A stretch of 61,731 bases of DNA from Spirochaetales bacterium (GCA_016930675.1 JAFGGG010000039.1:1-61731); one strand, 5' to 3'; positions 50,814 through 61,503 are shown, counted from the first letter of the stretch. Program-made: numbers and translations. The notes: a model not told the origin generated them from the sequence alone.

Positions 50814-52100
50814 TTGACAAAAAGACGCAGTTCGATCTTTTTAAGACTTTTCGCAACCATGCTCTTCACGGCTGTTTTCGTGAGCAGTCTGATTTTTTCA
50901 TTGATGCTGTTGTTTATTCGTCAGCATGACTCCCCTCCTTTTCATGACCAACTGCGAGAGTACACAAACTATGTGTTCGAGGATCTGGATCGTGAGCCTA
51001 CCCTCAAGCACGCTCAAGATATCTCAAAACGGCTTGATGTCGATATTCGCTACAGAGACAGTCATCAAGCATGGGCCACCAATCCCTCCATGCCCGGTTT
51101 CGAGGAGCTAAGAAGATATCACCGGGGTCCCATAGGTATTTATAAAGACAAAAACTACATAATAAGAAAAAAAGCAGACAGATTCTATCTCTTATACGGT
51201 CATTTTCTGTCAATAAGGCGTAAACTGCCCCCCGGTTTTTATTTTATCATCGTGTTGGTACTCCTGCTTTTTGTGGCCAGCTATCTCTTCATCAGAACGA
51301 TTATCAAACCCGTAAAACAGCTGCAAAAGGCCGTGGAGCAGATCAAGAACGGGAACTTGGACATCCAAATTCCGGTGCGCCGCAGGGACGAGCTGGGAGA
51401 GCTTTCAACACAGTTTAATACCATGACTTCTCAACTGAGGAAAATGATCAAAGCAAAGGACCAGCTTCTGCTGGATGTAAGCCATGAACTGCGCTCACCG
51501 CTGACCCGCATGAAGGTCGCGGCGGAGTTTATCAAAGATACCAAACTCAAGCGAACAATAAGCGAGGAAGTGGACGGCATGGAGAGTATGCTCGCTGAAA
51601 TTCTGGAAACAGCCCGCCTTAATAGCCCTCATGGAAAACTGCAATATCAGGAGGTGGATCTTTCTTTATTTGTAAAAACACTTAGCAAATCATTCGGCGG
51701 ACGTAAACCCGGAATACAAATAAAGACCACAAAACACGGCCCCATAATCGCAGCCGATCCCAGACGACTCAGCATGCTTTTCAGCAATATCCTGGATAAT
51801 GCCCTGCGCTATTCACGACAGCAAACACAAAAGGTAAGCGTAAGCATAAGCCGGATAAAAGACAGCGCGCGGGTGGTCATCAAGGATGCTGGCTGCGGAA
51901 TCCCTGCCAAAGACATGCCTTATATTTTTGAGCCCTTTTACCGGGTTGATCCCTCACGCTCCAAAGAAACAGGCGGATACGGTATCGGTTTTTCCTTGAG
52001 CAAACGCATCGTGGAAGCCCACGGCGGAACAATAACTGTCCACAGTATCGTGAACAAAGGCACAAAGGTAACGATTGTTTTACCGTTATCCATACGTTAA
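50814..52100 (+). CDS. Sensor histidine kinase, CpxA/EnvZ type
   Basis: The 428-residue kinase has TM1 (about 10-34), a periplasmic loop (about 35-140), TM2 (about 145-162), HAMP (about 163-215), HisKA with His in DVSHELRSPLTR and HATPase_c (NILDNALRYS, DAGCGIP, GYGIGFSLSKRI). The Spy-like lipoprotein is the likely modulator of the periplasmic loop. The TTG start has GGAG seven bases upstream. Confidence 0.92.
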   Translation: MTKRRSSIFLRLFATMLFTAVFVSSLIFSLMLLFIRQHDSPPFHDQLREYTNYVFEDLDREPTLKHAQDISKRLDVDIRYRDSHQAWATNPSMPGFEELRRYHRGPIGIYKDKNYIIRKKADRFYLLYGHFLSIRRKLPPGFYFIIVLVLLLFVASYLFIRTIIKPVKQLQKAVEQIKNGNLDIQIPVRRRDELGELSTQFNTMTSQLRKMIKAKDQLLLDVSHELRSPLTRMKVAAEFIKDTKLKRTISEEVDGMESMLAEILETARLNSPHGKLQYQEVDLSLFVKTLSKSFGGRKPGIQIKTTKHGPIIAADPRRLSMLFSNILDNALRYSRQQTQKVSVSISRIKDSARVVIKDAGCGIPAKDMPYIFEPFYRVDPSRSKETGGYGIGFSLSKRIVEAHGGTITVHSIVNKGTKVTIVLPLSIR

Positions 52101-52177
52101 TAATAAATTCCTTTACTATTCTCGGATATGTTTTATGCTCTATTATAGAGAAATGTAAAAAAGGAGTGCGCTTTTTT

Positions 52178-54487
52178 ATGGGTGTGGTACAGTGGATGTT
52201 AAAAAGATTGGCCGCTCACTTTGGCATTAAAGCCGCCTATGACAAAATTAATGCCAGTTTTAAATTGGGTGAACCCACCGATATTCAATTCCCCAAAGAA
52301 GCCGTAGCCACAAGTATCAACTTCGCTTCGAGCGGATTACTTAACATGTTCGCCATTCAGTGTAATCTGGACTGGGTAATGCCCTACTGGGTAAACAGAC
52401 AGTATGATCCGAATTCGAACAGCTACGTTCCGGGCAACGTCTTATCCACAAACCTGACTCACCGCAATTGGACCGCTATCGGGGGTACAGATTCGGATAG
52501 AGAACCGGTAGTGGATCCCACCGGACTGGTAACTCCCTGGTTCGACAGCTGGTCGGTTGAGTACTGGGTGGGAAAAAACGACTATCTGCTCGTGCCGGCC
52601 AGAAACACGGAGGTGTATCAGTATCTGGTCAAACAGCTGCCGTTCGTGGTATCGCAGTTTATCAAAAAGGACGTACGCATCCGCACGGAAGCGTTCGTTG
52701 CCGACAGGCAGGAAGAGATTATCTGTAATTCGATAAGCCTGGAAAATCTTGAATCCGTACCCGTAACACTCTCGCTTTTTACCACAATTCGGCCTTATAA
52801 TCCGGAAGGCATCTCGCCTGTTTACAACATCGAGTACGACAAAGAAAAAAACATTTTTCTGATAGACGGAAACGCCGCTCTAATATTGGTCTCAAAACCT
52901 TCAAGAGTATACTGCTCCAACTGGAAGCAGGGCGACTGTTCATTTAAAGCTTTTTCTTCCGCCGTTTGTCATAAAATATCCTGTAACAAGGGATTGGCCA
53001 CCGCCATGGCCGAGTATAAAATCACCCTTAAACCCGGACAGGTGCGTGAAATGGATGTACGCTCCTTAACAACCGCTAAAAAACTTAAACCACCCGCTAT
53101 TCGGGTCATTGCAAAACCGTCATATCATGATCTGCGCTCACAGACAATCGCGGAATGGGAGAGTATTGTAAACAGAGGCACTCACTTCAAGGTTCCTTAT
53201 CAAAAAATGGAGAATGCCTTCAAGGCCAACAAGGCGCATCTCTACCTGTTCATCGATAAAGATGTGATTACTCCGGGTCCGTTTCTCTATCATCATGAAT
53301 ATTTTCGTGACGCGGCCTACTCTCTGCTGGCTCTGGACAAACTCGGGTTTAACCGGGAAGCAGAACGTATTCTGTTGAATTATCCCAACCGGCAGCGGAG
53401 TGACGGCTACTTCCTTTCCCAGGAAGGAGAGTGGGACGCCAATGGCGAGGCCCTATGGTCGTATTACCAGCATTACCTCTTTACCAGGGATAAAGAGTTT
53501 GCGGCCCGGATAATTGATTCGGCCTACCGCGGCTTCAAATGGATTAGCAAAAGACGTTCCAAAACCACCGGCCTGCTTCCCGCAGGTTATTCGGCCGAAC
53601 ACTTCGGCCCCAGCGACAGTTTTTATTGGGATAATTTTTGGGCGCTGGCAGGTATTCGGGGATTCGCTTTTTTAGCCAAGGCAATAAAAAAACATAAAAT
53701 GGCTGAACGAGCGGAAGAACTTTATAAGAACTATTATAAAGCCGTTTTTACTTCAATAGCTAAAACTCATAAAAAATTCGGTTTTCCGGTAATACCCCCT
53801 TCACCCAACCGCTCACTGGACTCATCGATTATCGGCGCGATCTGCGCGCTTTATCCTCTGCGCCTGATCGATCCCAAGGATCAAAGCATGACCGGCACGT
53901 TAAGAACCATCCGGAAAAAGTATCAGCAAAACTGGGCCTTTTTTCACAGAGTAATCCATTCGGGTTATAATGTATATTTAACGGCCCAGCTGGCCGAATG
54001 CTATCTATTCAGACGCTCCTCGCGGGTTCTGCCCATTACCCAGTGGATAATGGACAACATCTCACGAACAGGAACCTTTCCCGAAGCCATTCATCCGGTT
54101 ACGGGCGGCGGCTGCATGGGCGACGGTCACCACGCCTGGGCCTGTGCCGATCTTATCAACCTGCTGCGGAACCTCATCTTCTTCGAAGAACAGGACACCC
54201 TGGTTATTACTCCGATCATCTATCACCGCTGGTTTGAACCGGGGGAAACAATCGTGTGTTCAAACGCCCCCAGCCACTTCGGAACACTCAATATCACCAT
54301 TCAGGGCCATGCGGATAAAATCCAGCTCAGTCTTGACTGCGATTATCATACCCCGCCGCGCGACATAGAATTTTCAGTCCCCTTTGCAGTCAGCAAGGTC
54401 TACGGAGACGGCAAAAAGCTGACGCCCGATGCGGGAGGCACTGTTAAATTTCCGGCAGGTATTCGGCAGGTGGAGGTTTACAGATAA
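52178..54487 (+). CDS. (alpha/alpha)6-barrel glycoside hydrolase-like protein
   Basis: The start is ATG 52178; AAGGAG overlaps an upstream in-frame GTG. The 769-residue protein has an N-terminal beta-rich region (about 30-330) and a helical region (about 340-690), as in GH63/GH15/debranching-type enzymes. Candidate catalytic stretches are HHEYFRDAAYSLLAL, EGEWDANGEALWSYYQHY and GGGCMGDGHHAWACADLI, all acidic and aromatic. No signal peptide is present. The family is not identified with certainty. A glycosyltransferase gene follows, suggesting synthesis and turnover of the same glycoside, possibly a compatible solute (inference). Confidence 0.6.
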   Translation: MGVVQWMLKRLAAHFGIKAAYDKINASFKLGEPTDIQFPKEAVATSINFASSGLLNMFAIQCNLDWVMPYWVNRQYDPNSNSYVPGNVLSTNLTHRNWTAIGGTDSDREPVVDPTGLVTPWFDSWSVEYWVGKNDYLLVPARNTEVYQYLVKQLPFVVSQFIKKDVRIRTEAFVADRQEEIICNSISLENLESVPVTLSLFTTIRPYNPEGISPVYNIEYDKEKNIFLIDGNAALILVSKPSRVYCSNWKQGDCSFKAFSSAVCHKISCNKGLATAMAEYKITLKPGQVREMDVRSLTTAKKLKPPAIRVIAKPSYHDLRSQTIAEWESIVNRGTHFKVPYQKMENAFKANKAHLYLFIDKDVITPGPFLYHHEYFRDAAYSLLALDKLGFNREAERILLNYPNRQRSDGYFLSQEGEWDANGEALWSYYQHYLFTRDKEFAARIIDSAYRGFKWISKRRSKTTGLLPAGYSAEHFGPSDSFYWDNFWALAGIRGFAFLAKAIKKHKMAERAEELYKNYYKAVFTSIAKTHKKFGFPVIPPSPNRSLDSSIIGAICALYPLRLIDPKDQSMTGTLRTIRKKYQQNWAFFHRVIHSGYNVYLTAQLAECYLFRRSSRVLPITQWIMDNISRTGTFPEAIHPVTGGGCMGDGHHAWACADLINLLRNLIFFEEQDTLVITPIIYHRWFEPGETIVCSNAPSHFGTLNITIQGHADKIQLSLDCDYHTPPRDIEFSVPFAVSKVYGDGKKLTPDAGGTVKFPAGIRQVEVYR

Positions 54488-54499
54488 GCGAGGTTTTAC

Positions 54500-54528
54500 T
54501 TGACACCATGAATATCATCTCCTATTAT
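54500..54528 (+). promoter_or_regulatory. Sigma-70-type promoter of the glycosyltransferase gene
   Basis: TTGACA (54500-54505), a 17-base spacer and TATTAT (54523-54528) lie 33 bases before the ATG at 54561. This near-consensus promoter separates the gene from the preceding glycosidase-like gene. Confidence 0.7.
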
Positions 54529-54560
54529 CTTAGTGCAAAGAGTATAAAGGGATAGGTATT

Positions 54561-55961
54561 ATGGGCGATCAGTTTAGGATATGTTTTATCTGCGGAAAAC
54601 TCGGAGGTGTGGACGGGGTTTCACTGGAAGTGGACAAGTGGATTTATGTGCTTAAGGCTCTGGGACATACCGTGTTTACCATTGCCGGCAAGTATATCAA
54701 ACCGCTTGCCTCAATACCCAAAAAAAACCAGATTGTTGTCGACCGTATCCGTTTTGATTCTCCTGAACAGCATTATTACGAAAACCTTGTGTTTCCCTAT
54801 CTCTCAGGCCAGCCCTCTTCACTTACCAAAGAGATGCGCAATAGTATTGTGGACAAAATGACCCTGTTCGGCAGCGATGTGGCGAACACCATTTATGAAA
54901 AACTGAAAAAGCACGATATTGATGTTCTGATCGCTGAAAATACCAATGCCATGCCCATGACCCTTTTAGGCGGTATCGCGGTTTACCAGCTGGCCACCGA
55001 GCGCCGCGTGGCCACAATCTTCCACCACCATGACTTCTGGTGGGAACGCAGCCGTTTCAGCAACAACCATATCGAAGCGCTTTTGAATGAAATCATGCCT
55101 CCGTCGGACCTGGGCTCCGAGCACATTGTACTCACTTCTTACGCGGCCCACATCCTTCGTTCCATTAAGCGCGTCCGCCCCATCATCATCCCCAACTGCG
55201 AGGATTTCGACAACCCGGTTCAGCTGGATGAGTATAACCGCCACTTTAGAAAGGATCTGGGATTCAAAGACGACGATATCCTGGTAATGCAGCCCACAAG
55301 GATCGTCAGACGCAAGCGCATCGAAGATTCGGTTGAGCTGCTTGCCAAATTAGTGATTAAATATCCGGACATCCACAAAAAAATACATTACATTATTTCA
55401 CTTTACCAGGGAGACGAACCGGACGACCACTATGTGGATGAGATAAAACAACTGGCAAAAAACAGAGAGATCCCGCTGCATATGATCTCGGATCGTGTTT
55501 TTTCGCAGAGAGGTAACGATAAACACGGCAAAAGATTGTACACAAACCGCGATGTCATTGCCAATGCCGATCTGGTAACCTATTTGCCCGTCTGGGAAGG
55601 CTTCGGCAACGCCCTGCTTGAGACCATAGCGGCCCGCATCCCGCTAATTACCACCACCTACCTCGTGTATAAAACAGACATCAAGATTACCGGATTGAAA
55701 AATATTGAAATCCGCGACACCTATGACGAGCAGGCCGGAAAACTTATGGTATCGGACAAGGTAGTAGACGAAATATACTTTCTGCTTAACCATCCTCAAG
55801 AGAAGAATCAGATCGTAGACATGAACTTTGATATCGGGAAAAGAGAATTCGGTTACAACACGCTCTCCCACAAGCTGCAGAATGTGTTAAACGATTATGC
55901 GGATGAAATACGGGCCTCCCGCAAGCGGTTGGAAAAAAGCAAACTGCTTTATTCGGTGTAA
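54561..55961 (+). CDS. GT4-type (GT-B) glycosyltransferase
   Basis: The 466-residue protein has two Rossmann domains. The N-terminal acceptor side includes GKLGGVDGVSLEVDKW. The C-terminal donor side contains MQPTRIVRRKRIEDSV and VWEGFGNALLETIAAR with the EX7E motif of GT4 retaining enzymes. It probably transfers a sugar from a nucleotide donor to a small acceptor or glycolipid in the cytoplasm. Donor and acceptor are unknown. It lies downstream of a glycosidase-like gene but has its own promoter. Confidence 0.78.
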   Translation: MGDQFRICFICGKLGGVDGVSLEVDKWIYVLKALGHTVFTIAGKYIKPLASIPKKNQIVVDRIRFDSPEQHYYENLVFPYLSGQPSSLTKEMRNSIVDKMTLFGSDVANTIYEKLKKHDIDVLIAENTNAMPMTLLGGIAVYQLATERRVATIFHHHDFWWERSRFSNNHIEALLNEIMPPSDLGSEHIVLTSYAAHILRSIKRVRPIIIPNCEDFDNPVQLDEYNRHFRKDLGFKDDDILVMQPTRIVRRKRIEDSVELLAKLVIKYPDIHKKIHYIISLYQGDEPDDHYVDEIKQLAKNREIPLHMISDRVFSQRGNDKHGKRLYTNRDVIANADLVTYLPVWEGFGNALLETIAARIPLITTTYLVYKTDIKITGLKNIEIRDTYDEQAGKLMVSDKVVDEIYFLLNHPQEKNQIVDMNFDIGKREFGYNTLSHKLQNVLNDYADEIRASRKRLEKSKLLYSV

Positions 55962-56018
55962 CCGGGATTTGAAAAGCAGCCCTCAACTGCCGGGCGCGCC
56001 TTCATAAATCAAAGACTT

Positions 56019-58808
56019 TTATTCATTAATCACAGCATGCACAACCTGCGCCAGACGGCTTTTACTAAACGGCTTGAAGATTACATCCTTCATGCCGTCA
56101 TTAATCGCGTCATAGGCCATGTCTTCGGGAATATGGCCCGTAATAAGAACGGCCTTAACCGCGGGATTTATCTCTTTCAAGGCCCGGTAACAATCGCGTC
56201 CGTTCATTTTAGGCATGATCATATCGATAAGAACCAGATCGATAGTATCCTTACTGGCACTGTAATACTCTACCGCCTCCTGTCCGTTTTTAACCACGTA
56301 TGTGTTATAGCCCAGTCCTTTAAGCATTCTTTCCATAACTTCACACACCACATCCTCATCATCCACCACCATAACTCCACCGCTGCCTTCAACGGCTATT
56401 TTAGTCGGGATTTTAGCGCTCACGCGCCGTTCTGGTTCCTGCAAAGGTAGATATAGTTTAAATGTGGTCCCCGTTTTCATACCGCTTTCAACTTCCATAA
56501 AACCGCAGTGGTTGGTGACGATGCCGTAGGCCACGGCCAGTCCCATTCCCGTGCCTTTACCCTGTTCCTTGGTGGTAAAAAAGGGTTCAAAAATACGGCT
56601 CTTTATATTTTCCGGTATGCCGCCGCCCGTATCTTTTATGGAAACCAGGCTGTAAAAACCCGGATTGGCGCCGGTATTATTTTTACAGAACTCTTTATCC
56701 AGATGCACGATATCCGTGGCAAACACAAGCTCCCCGCCTTCGGGCATGGCGTCGCGTGAGTTAACGGCCAGATTCATGATCACCTGCTCCATCTGCCCCG
56801 GATCGCCCACAATGAAAAGCGCGCGGTCTTTAAACCGCTTTGTCAATTTTATGCGCTTATCTATGGTATGTTTGAGGATGGTAATTACCTCATCGATGAT
56901 AATATGCAGGTCGAAGGGCACATTATGCTTTTTGCCTTTGCGGGCAAAGCTTAACAGCTGTTTAACCAGGGCCGCGGCCCTGTCCGCCGTGCGTTCGATA
57001 ATTTCCAGATCCCGATAGACGGCGGAACCGGGATCCAGATCCATTTTAGCCAGATCAGCGTATCCCAGCACACCTGACAGCAGATTATTAAAATCATGGG
57101 CCAGGCCGCCGGCCAGCGTGCCGATGGCTTCCATCTTCTGCGAATGGCGCAGCTGTTCTTCCAGGTTGGCTTTAACCTCTTCGGCCTGTTTTTCTCTGGT
57201 GATGTCGATACAGGAGATCAACACACTGGAAAGATCCGTGAATTTAATCTGAGGACGTGAAAACCGGATATAGATGTAACGTTTGTTGCCTTTCAGGGTG
57301 TAAATAATACCTCTGGTTTCAAAATTGCGCCTGCCGTGGCTTAAGGCCAGCAAGATTTCGATCATAGTGGTAAAGGTTTCCTTGCGGATAAGCACATGCA
57401 GGTTGTGCCTGAGCTCGTTTTTATTGGCTGCCTCGAAAAGCGTCAGCGTGGCTTTGTTTACATTATACACTCTCAGTTTCTTTAAAATCCTCAACGCGGA
57501 AAGCGGACTCTGCATGCAGAAATCCACAATATCTTCCACGCCAACCTGTTTTAGATCTTCAAGCTGCTGATAAATACCCGAGAAGTCGGTTTCCAGAAGG
57601 GGGATGGGCGAGTCCTTGAACAGAGAGATGTAGCGGTCTTTTGTCTCCTTTAATTTGACCGTGCGCCTTTTTACCAGCTCTTCCAGATGGTTCCGGTATT
57701 TGGAAAGCTCCCTGTCTTTGAGTCTGCGCTCGGTGATATCGCGGACAATACAGACCATACCTATCAGATCTTTGGCTTTACCGATAAAAATCTTGGACAG
57801 CGACAGCGATACGGGTATTACCTGCCCGGCCTTGGTCTTAAACGCGGTTTCCGCGTACTTCACATTATCCCGCTCCAGCAGCTTTTTAGGATTAGCGAGG
57901 TTTTTTTCCATTTCACGTTTGCCGGGAAATATTTTTTGAAGCGGTTTTTCGAACAGCTCCTGTTCCTTATACTCCAGCATCCGGTAGGCCGCGTGGTTCA
58001 TGTACTTGATATGCGCGTCCGGATCCAGGAGAATAAGCGAGTCGGACATGGTGGCGACAATATCATTGATGGCGTTCTGGGGATTGATGTCGAAAACTCT
58101 ATATTTATAGACGGCGTAGGCCAGGGGAAAAAGGGCAATCGCGAAAGCAGTGTTTGTCATCCCGGGTAAATTTAGATCAATAGTTCTGAAAATCATATTA
58201 TTTATTATGGAAACCACTAAAGGTGCAGAAAAACATGCGATTACTATTTTTGTATGTTTTCTTTCTAATTTCATATCTGTACGCTTCAGATAAACTAAAA
58301 ATACAACAATTGTTGCTATTCCTATAAGAAAAAACCAACCTTCTGTTATATATGACAATATTTTTATTTCTGCCATACCATGTATATATCCCCATGACAC
58401 CTTAATTGGAGGACCAGTATTAAAATCTGTGAATATCTCTAAAGCTGAAATACAAATGCCACTTATATAAACAAAATAAACAACCTTTTTTAACAATCCT
58501 CTATAAAAATCCGCATAAATGACAGCAAATTGAAAAAAAATAACCGCTGCGAATGGCCATATTATATCCAACCTCCACCAAAACTGAGCTATTTCATAAG
58601 TAGGAGAATAACGATAACCGAATTCAACTAATGTTCTAAGTGCCATAACCAAACAAAGAAACATAACAAGTTGATTAAGCTTCTGCTTTGTGTTCTTCGC
58701 AAAAATAGCACCACCAAAAAAAAGGTAAATCATTAATGACAGCAGTGAGATAATGGCATAAATACTCATTACTTTTAGCTTAAACTGTGAAAGTCTGTTT
58801 TTCAACAA
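56019..58808 (-). CDS. Hybrid histidine kinase with 7TM-type N-terminus, PAS domains and receiver
   Basis: The 929-residue protein has about seven TM helices (residues 14-235, 7TM-histidine-kinase type) and a PAS domain with PAC (about 250-365). After a coiled coil and a second PAS-like domain (about 395-540) come HisKA ([14 protein letters not shown]), HATPase_c ([31 protein letters not shown]) and a C-terminal receiver ([10 protein letters not shown], phospho-Asp in VLIDMIMPK). No DNA-binding output gene is adjacent. The start is a TTG without a clear ribosome site; ATG 58769 is an alternative. The segment coding for the TM part (from about 58190) is strikingly AT-rich compared with the rest. 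Confidence 0.88.
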   Translation of the reverse strand: MLKNRLSQFKLKVMSIYAIISLLSLMIYLFFGGAIFAKNTKQKLNQLVMFLCLVMALRTLVEFGYRYSPTYEIAQFWWRLDIIWPFAAVIFFQFAVIYADFYRGLLKKVVYFVYISGICISALEIFTDFNTGPPIKVSWGYIHGMAEIKILSYITEGWFFLIGIATIVVFLVYLKRTDMKLERKHTKIVIACFSAPLVVSIINNMIFRTIDLNLPGMTNTAFAIALFPLAYAVYKYRVFDINPQNAINDIVATMSDSLILLDPDAHIKYMNHAAYRMLEYKEQELFEKPLQKIFPGKREMEKNLANPKKLLERDNVKYAETAFKTKAGQVIPVSLSLSKIFIGKAKDLIGMVCIVRDITERRLKDRELSKYRNHLEELVKRRTVKLKETKDRYISLFKDSPIPLLETDFSGIYQQLEDLKQVGVEDIVDFCMQSPLSALRILKKLRVYNVNKATLTLFEAANKNELRHNLHVLIRKETFTTMIEILLALSHGRRNFETRGIIYTLKGNKRYIYIRFSRPQIKFTDLSSVLISCIDITREKQAEEVKANLEEQLRHSQKMEAIGTLAGGLAHDFNNLLSGVLGYADLAKMDLDPGSAVYRDLEIIERTADRAAALVKQLLSFARKGKKHNVPFDLHIIIDEVITILKHTIDKRIKLTKRFKDRALFIVGDPGQMEQVIMNLAVNSRDAMPEGGELVFATDIVHLDKEFCKNNTGANPGFYSLVSIKDTGGGIPENIKSRIFEPFFTTKEQGKGTGMGLAVAYGIVTNHCGFMEVESGMKTGTTFKLYLPLQEPERRVSAKIPTKIAVEGSGGVMVVDDEDVVCEVMERMLKGLGYNTYVVKNGQEAVEYYSASKDTIDLVLIDMIMPKMNGRDCYRALKEINPAVKAVLITGHIPEDMAYDAINDGMKDVIFKPFSKSRLAQVVHAVINE

Positions 58809-58850
58809 AAATTATCATAATAAATCTAAATAATATGCCGATCTAGTTAA

Positions 58851-59792
58851 ATGATATTTACACTGTATTATTTTATAAAAGAACAGAAGAATATGAATAT
58901 ATTAAAAAAGCGATATTCATATCCAAACCTTTCGTTTGATCAAAGATTATATACAAAAAATGATCATGATAAACATTTCTTTTCTATCCTACGGCGAAGT
59001 GGTCTCTACAACTTAAATCCAAAGGACATCAAATTAACAAGGGCATTCTCTATTAAAGACCTCTATAACGCATATACCCTTGTTCATGAACAATATACCG
59101 CAAAAAGGTACTTGCAGCCTAGTATTATCGGAATACGAATAAGAGATTTTGAATTAAGTAACAAGATAGCAACTTTTATTGCCAAAAAGCAATACAAAAT
59201 AATAGGAGTTTGCAGCCTGATAATTGACTCCCCTGAAAAAGGACTCCCTTGTGATAAAATTTATGCTAAGGAGTTAAATGAAATTCGACGTAACAGTACA
59301 TTATTATGCGAGGCCACTAACGAAGTATTACATAAAAATTTCCGAAGGAGCACTGTGTTGACAGAACTATTACGTTGTGTGTTCGCTCATGCGCTTTATA
59401 ATGGCTGCGATAAAATGTTAATAGAAGTAAGTAATAGTCACAAACGATTTTATGAGTTGAATTATTTTAATAGGATTGGTCCTATTCGAAATTATTCTGA
59501 TGATCTATATGATCCCGTTATCCTTATGTACTCTGATTTACACAAACTGGTTAAGACCTTTCTTTTTACAGACGAAGACAGTGATCCTTTAGACACTTTT
59601 TTAAGTAAGTTTTATTATACACACAATCCATATATCAATTATGTTCAAAAATGGGATTTTTATAAGGGAATACAAAAGAAAAATATGATAAAATTAATAA
59701 AAATATTACAGCAGAAATATAAAAATAAAAAATACTGTAAAAATATAATGAAAAAAAAATTATTTTCAAGAGTTTTTCTAAAAACATCTTAA
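58851..59792 (+). CDS. N-acyl amino acid synthase (FeeM)-like acyltransferase
   Basis: The product has 313 residues (ATG 58851; ATG 58893 is also possible). Residues of about 40-240 match the FeeM/autoinducer-synthase branch of the GNAT fold: KLTRAFSIKDLYNAYTLVHEQYT, YKIIGVCSLIIDSPEKGLPCDKIY and the LCEATNEVLHKNFRR stretch with its conserved Glu. Relatives move a fatty acyl group from acyl carrier protein to an amino acid or similar amine, giving signalling or surface-active lipids. The C-terminal 70 residues are Lys/Tyr/Asn-rich. The gene lies in very AT-rich DNA and converges with a radical SAM gene 46 bases away. Confidence 0.65.
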   Translation: MIFTLYYFIKEQKNMNILKKRYSYPNLSFDQRLYTKNDHDKHFFSILRRSGLYNLNPKDIKLTRAFSIKDLYNAYTLVHEQYTAKRYLQPSIIGIRIRDFELSNKIATFIAKKQYKIIGVCSLIIDSPEKGLPCDKIYAKELNEIRRNSTLLCEATNEVLHKNFRRSTVLTELLRCVFAHALYNGCDKMLIEVSNSHKRFYELNYFNRIGPIRNYSDDLYDPVILMYSDLHKLVKTFLFTDEDSDPLDTFLSKFYYTHNPYINYVQKWDFYKGIQKKNMIKLIKILQQKYKNKKYCKNIMKKKLFSRVFLKTS

Positions 59793-59838
59793 ACTATATT
59801 TAGAAAGAATAGGAAATACAGTAAGATTAACGAATCAC

Positions 59839-61503
59839 TTATTTATTTTTGCTTATATTATCTATTAAACAAGCAATATCAATTGGTTTATTATCATGTA
59901 AATACTTCTTTTGAAGGGAATCTCGCATTTCTAAGAAATTATTAATTTTATTTTTTGTCCACTCTTTAGGTAAAGATTCAAAATACAAATGTGATGGTCC
60001 GTTTACCTTTAAAAATATTTTACAAATAGCTTCTTTAGCTTCTTCTGAATTCATGGTGTTATGTGACCATTTTTCACCAATACCCTTTAGATTATATTTG
60101 ATACGTTCTGCTTTCCTCGAAACAGGGCTAAGTGGTGTAACCTCAAATCTGAATAAATAGTATAAGTGTGTAGCATGAGCGTATTTACCCGATGGAATGG
60201 ATGAGATAAACTGTGCGGTCCTTTCTATTGAAGATGTTGTCTCACCGGGAAATCCGACAATATAGGTACTCAGTGTATTTATGCCAACATTATCTAATAT
60301 CTCAATTACCTTGAGGGCATATTCAATATCAACTTTCTTGTTCATGTTTTTAAGAATTAGTGCATCGCCTGATTCTATCCCTAAAGAACATCCAATACAA
60401 CCAGATACTCTCATTAATTCCGCGACTTCTGAATCAATTGCATCGACTCTGCAAAAAGCACGCCATTTAATACCTAATTTTGCTTTTATTAAGGATTTTG
60501 TAAATTCTTTAAGCCTTCTTTTTGTAACCGCTAAATTATCATCAGTAAAATATACATTTCTTGGTTCTGGCATTGCTTTAATTAAAGTTTTTAACTCAAT
60601 TAAAAGACTTTCCATTGATCTTATATTTGTCTTGTAAAGGCCAGCAAAATCACAAAAAGAACAATTAAAAGGACATCCCACACCGGTACGAATAGGTGCT
60701 TCCGCATATTGGATTTTATTTTTATGTCGTCTCCAATCAACTATTTCATTGTTCAAATCTATATTTTCTGGTTCTATATCAGTAAAATGATAGCCTTTAT
60801 AGGTAGGTATTGCTAAATTGGGAAGATTCCTATAATCAATTCCATTTTTAACTCGTTTAGCTATTTCAACAAGAGTTTTTTCACCACCCCCAGACATGAT
60901 AAAAGCGTTTATTTTTTTATCTAGGTTACTATCGATTAAAAAATAGTGTTCTGCTAATTCACGGGTTCTCAAATAATTTATTTCTTTATTTAGAATAAGT
61001 GCTCGGATTTTAATACTCTTAAGTACAAGGACTCCTCCAATAATAATTGGGACATGAGACACGTATGAACGTAATAGGTTAACAGCTCTTCGCACAATTC
61101 TCGCACCATAAAATCCTGGCAGCCATGTTGTAGAAATAGCTATGATGTTGATTCGTTTTTTAAGAATTTTTTTTACCTGTTCTTTATATATTTCAAGACA
61201 TGGTATTTCAAAAAAATTTAACCCTCTCTTTGTTACATAATCTGACAGATAAATCGGAGTTAGAACAGGAGGTAAGAATATTTTATTTTCCTCATAACAA
61301 GTTTTTTTATCTGAAAAATTTATTTCTTTTTTTTTAACAAAATACTCTAAAAATTGAAACGTAGCCTCATTTTTGCCTATATGCAAGCGAAGTGGTTTAT
61401 ATACTTCTGGATCACCTGTATCCCTAGGAATTTCTAAATGAGTTATAAACAAAATATCAATACCTATATCTGTTGTATTAATTAAATCGCACATTGCATT
61501 CAT
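59839..61503 (-). CDS. Radical SAM enzyme with B12-binding-like N-terminal domain
   Basis: The 554-residue protein has an N-terminal region (about 15-260) with IIAISTTWLPGFYGAR and VPIIIGGVLVLKS, resembling a cobalamin-binding Rossmann fold. The radical SAM core carries the [4Fe-4S] motif GVGCPFNCSFCDFAG (Cys spaced CxxxCxxC), followed by VYFTDDNLAV, GCSLGIESGDALILKNMNKK and YIVGFPGETTSS. This is the layout of class B methylases and related enzymes. The substrate is unknown. It is adjacent to the acyltransferase in the same AT-rich segment and may modify a related lipid or peptide (inference). Confidence 0.82.
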   Translation of the reverse strand: MNAMCDLINTTDIGIDILFITHLEIPRDTGDPEVYKPLRLHIGKNEATFQFLEYFVKKKEINFSDKKTCYEENKIFLPPVLTPIYLSDYVTKRGLNFFEIPCLEIYKEQVKKILKKRINIIAISTTWLPGFYGARIVRRAVNLLRSYVSHVPIIIGGVLVLKSIKIRALILNKEINYLRTRELAEHYFLIDSNLDKKINAFIMSGGGEKTLVEIAKRVKNGIDYRNLPNLAIPTYKGYHFTDIEPENIDLNNEIVDWRRHKNKIQYAEAPIRTGVGCPFNCSFCDFAGLYKTNIRSMESLLIELKTLIKAMPEPRNVYFTDDNLAVTKRRLKEFTKSLIKAKLGIKWRAFCRVDAIDSEVAELMRVSGCIGCSLGIESGDALILKNMNKKVDIEYALKVIEILDNVGINTLSTYIVGFPGETTSSIERTAQFISSIPSGKYAHATHLYYLFRFEVTPLSPVSRKAERIKYNLKGIGEKWSHNTMNSEEAKEAICKIFLKVNGPSHLYFESLPKEWTKNKINNFLEMRDSLQKKYLHDNKPIDIACLIDNISKNK

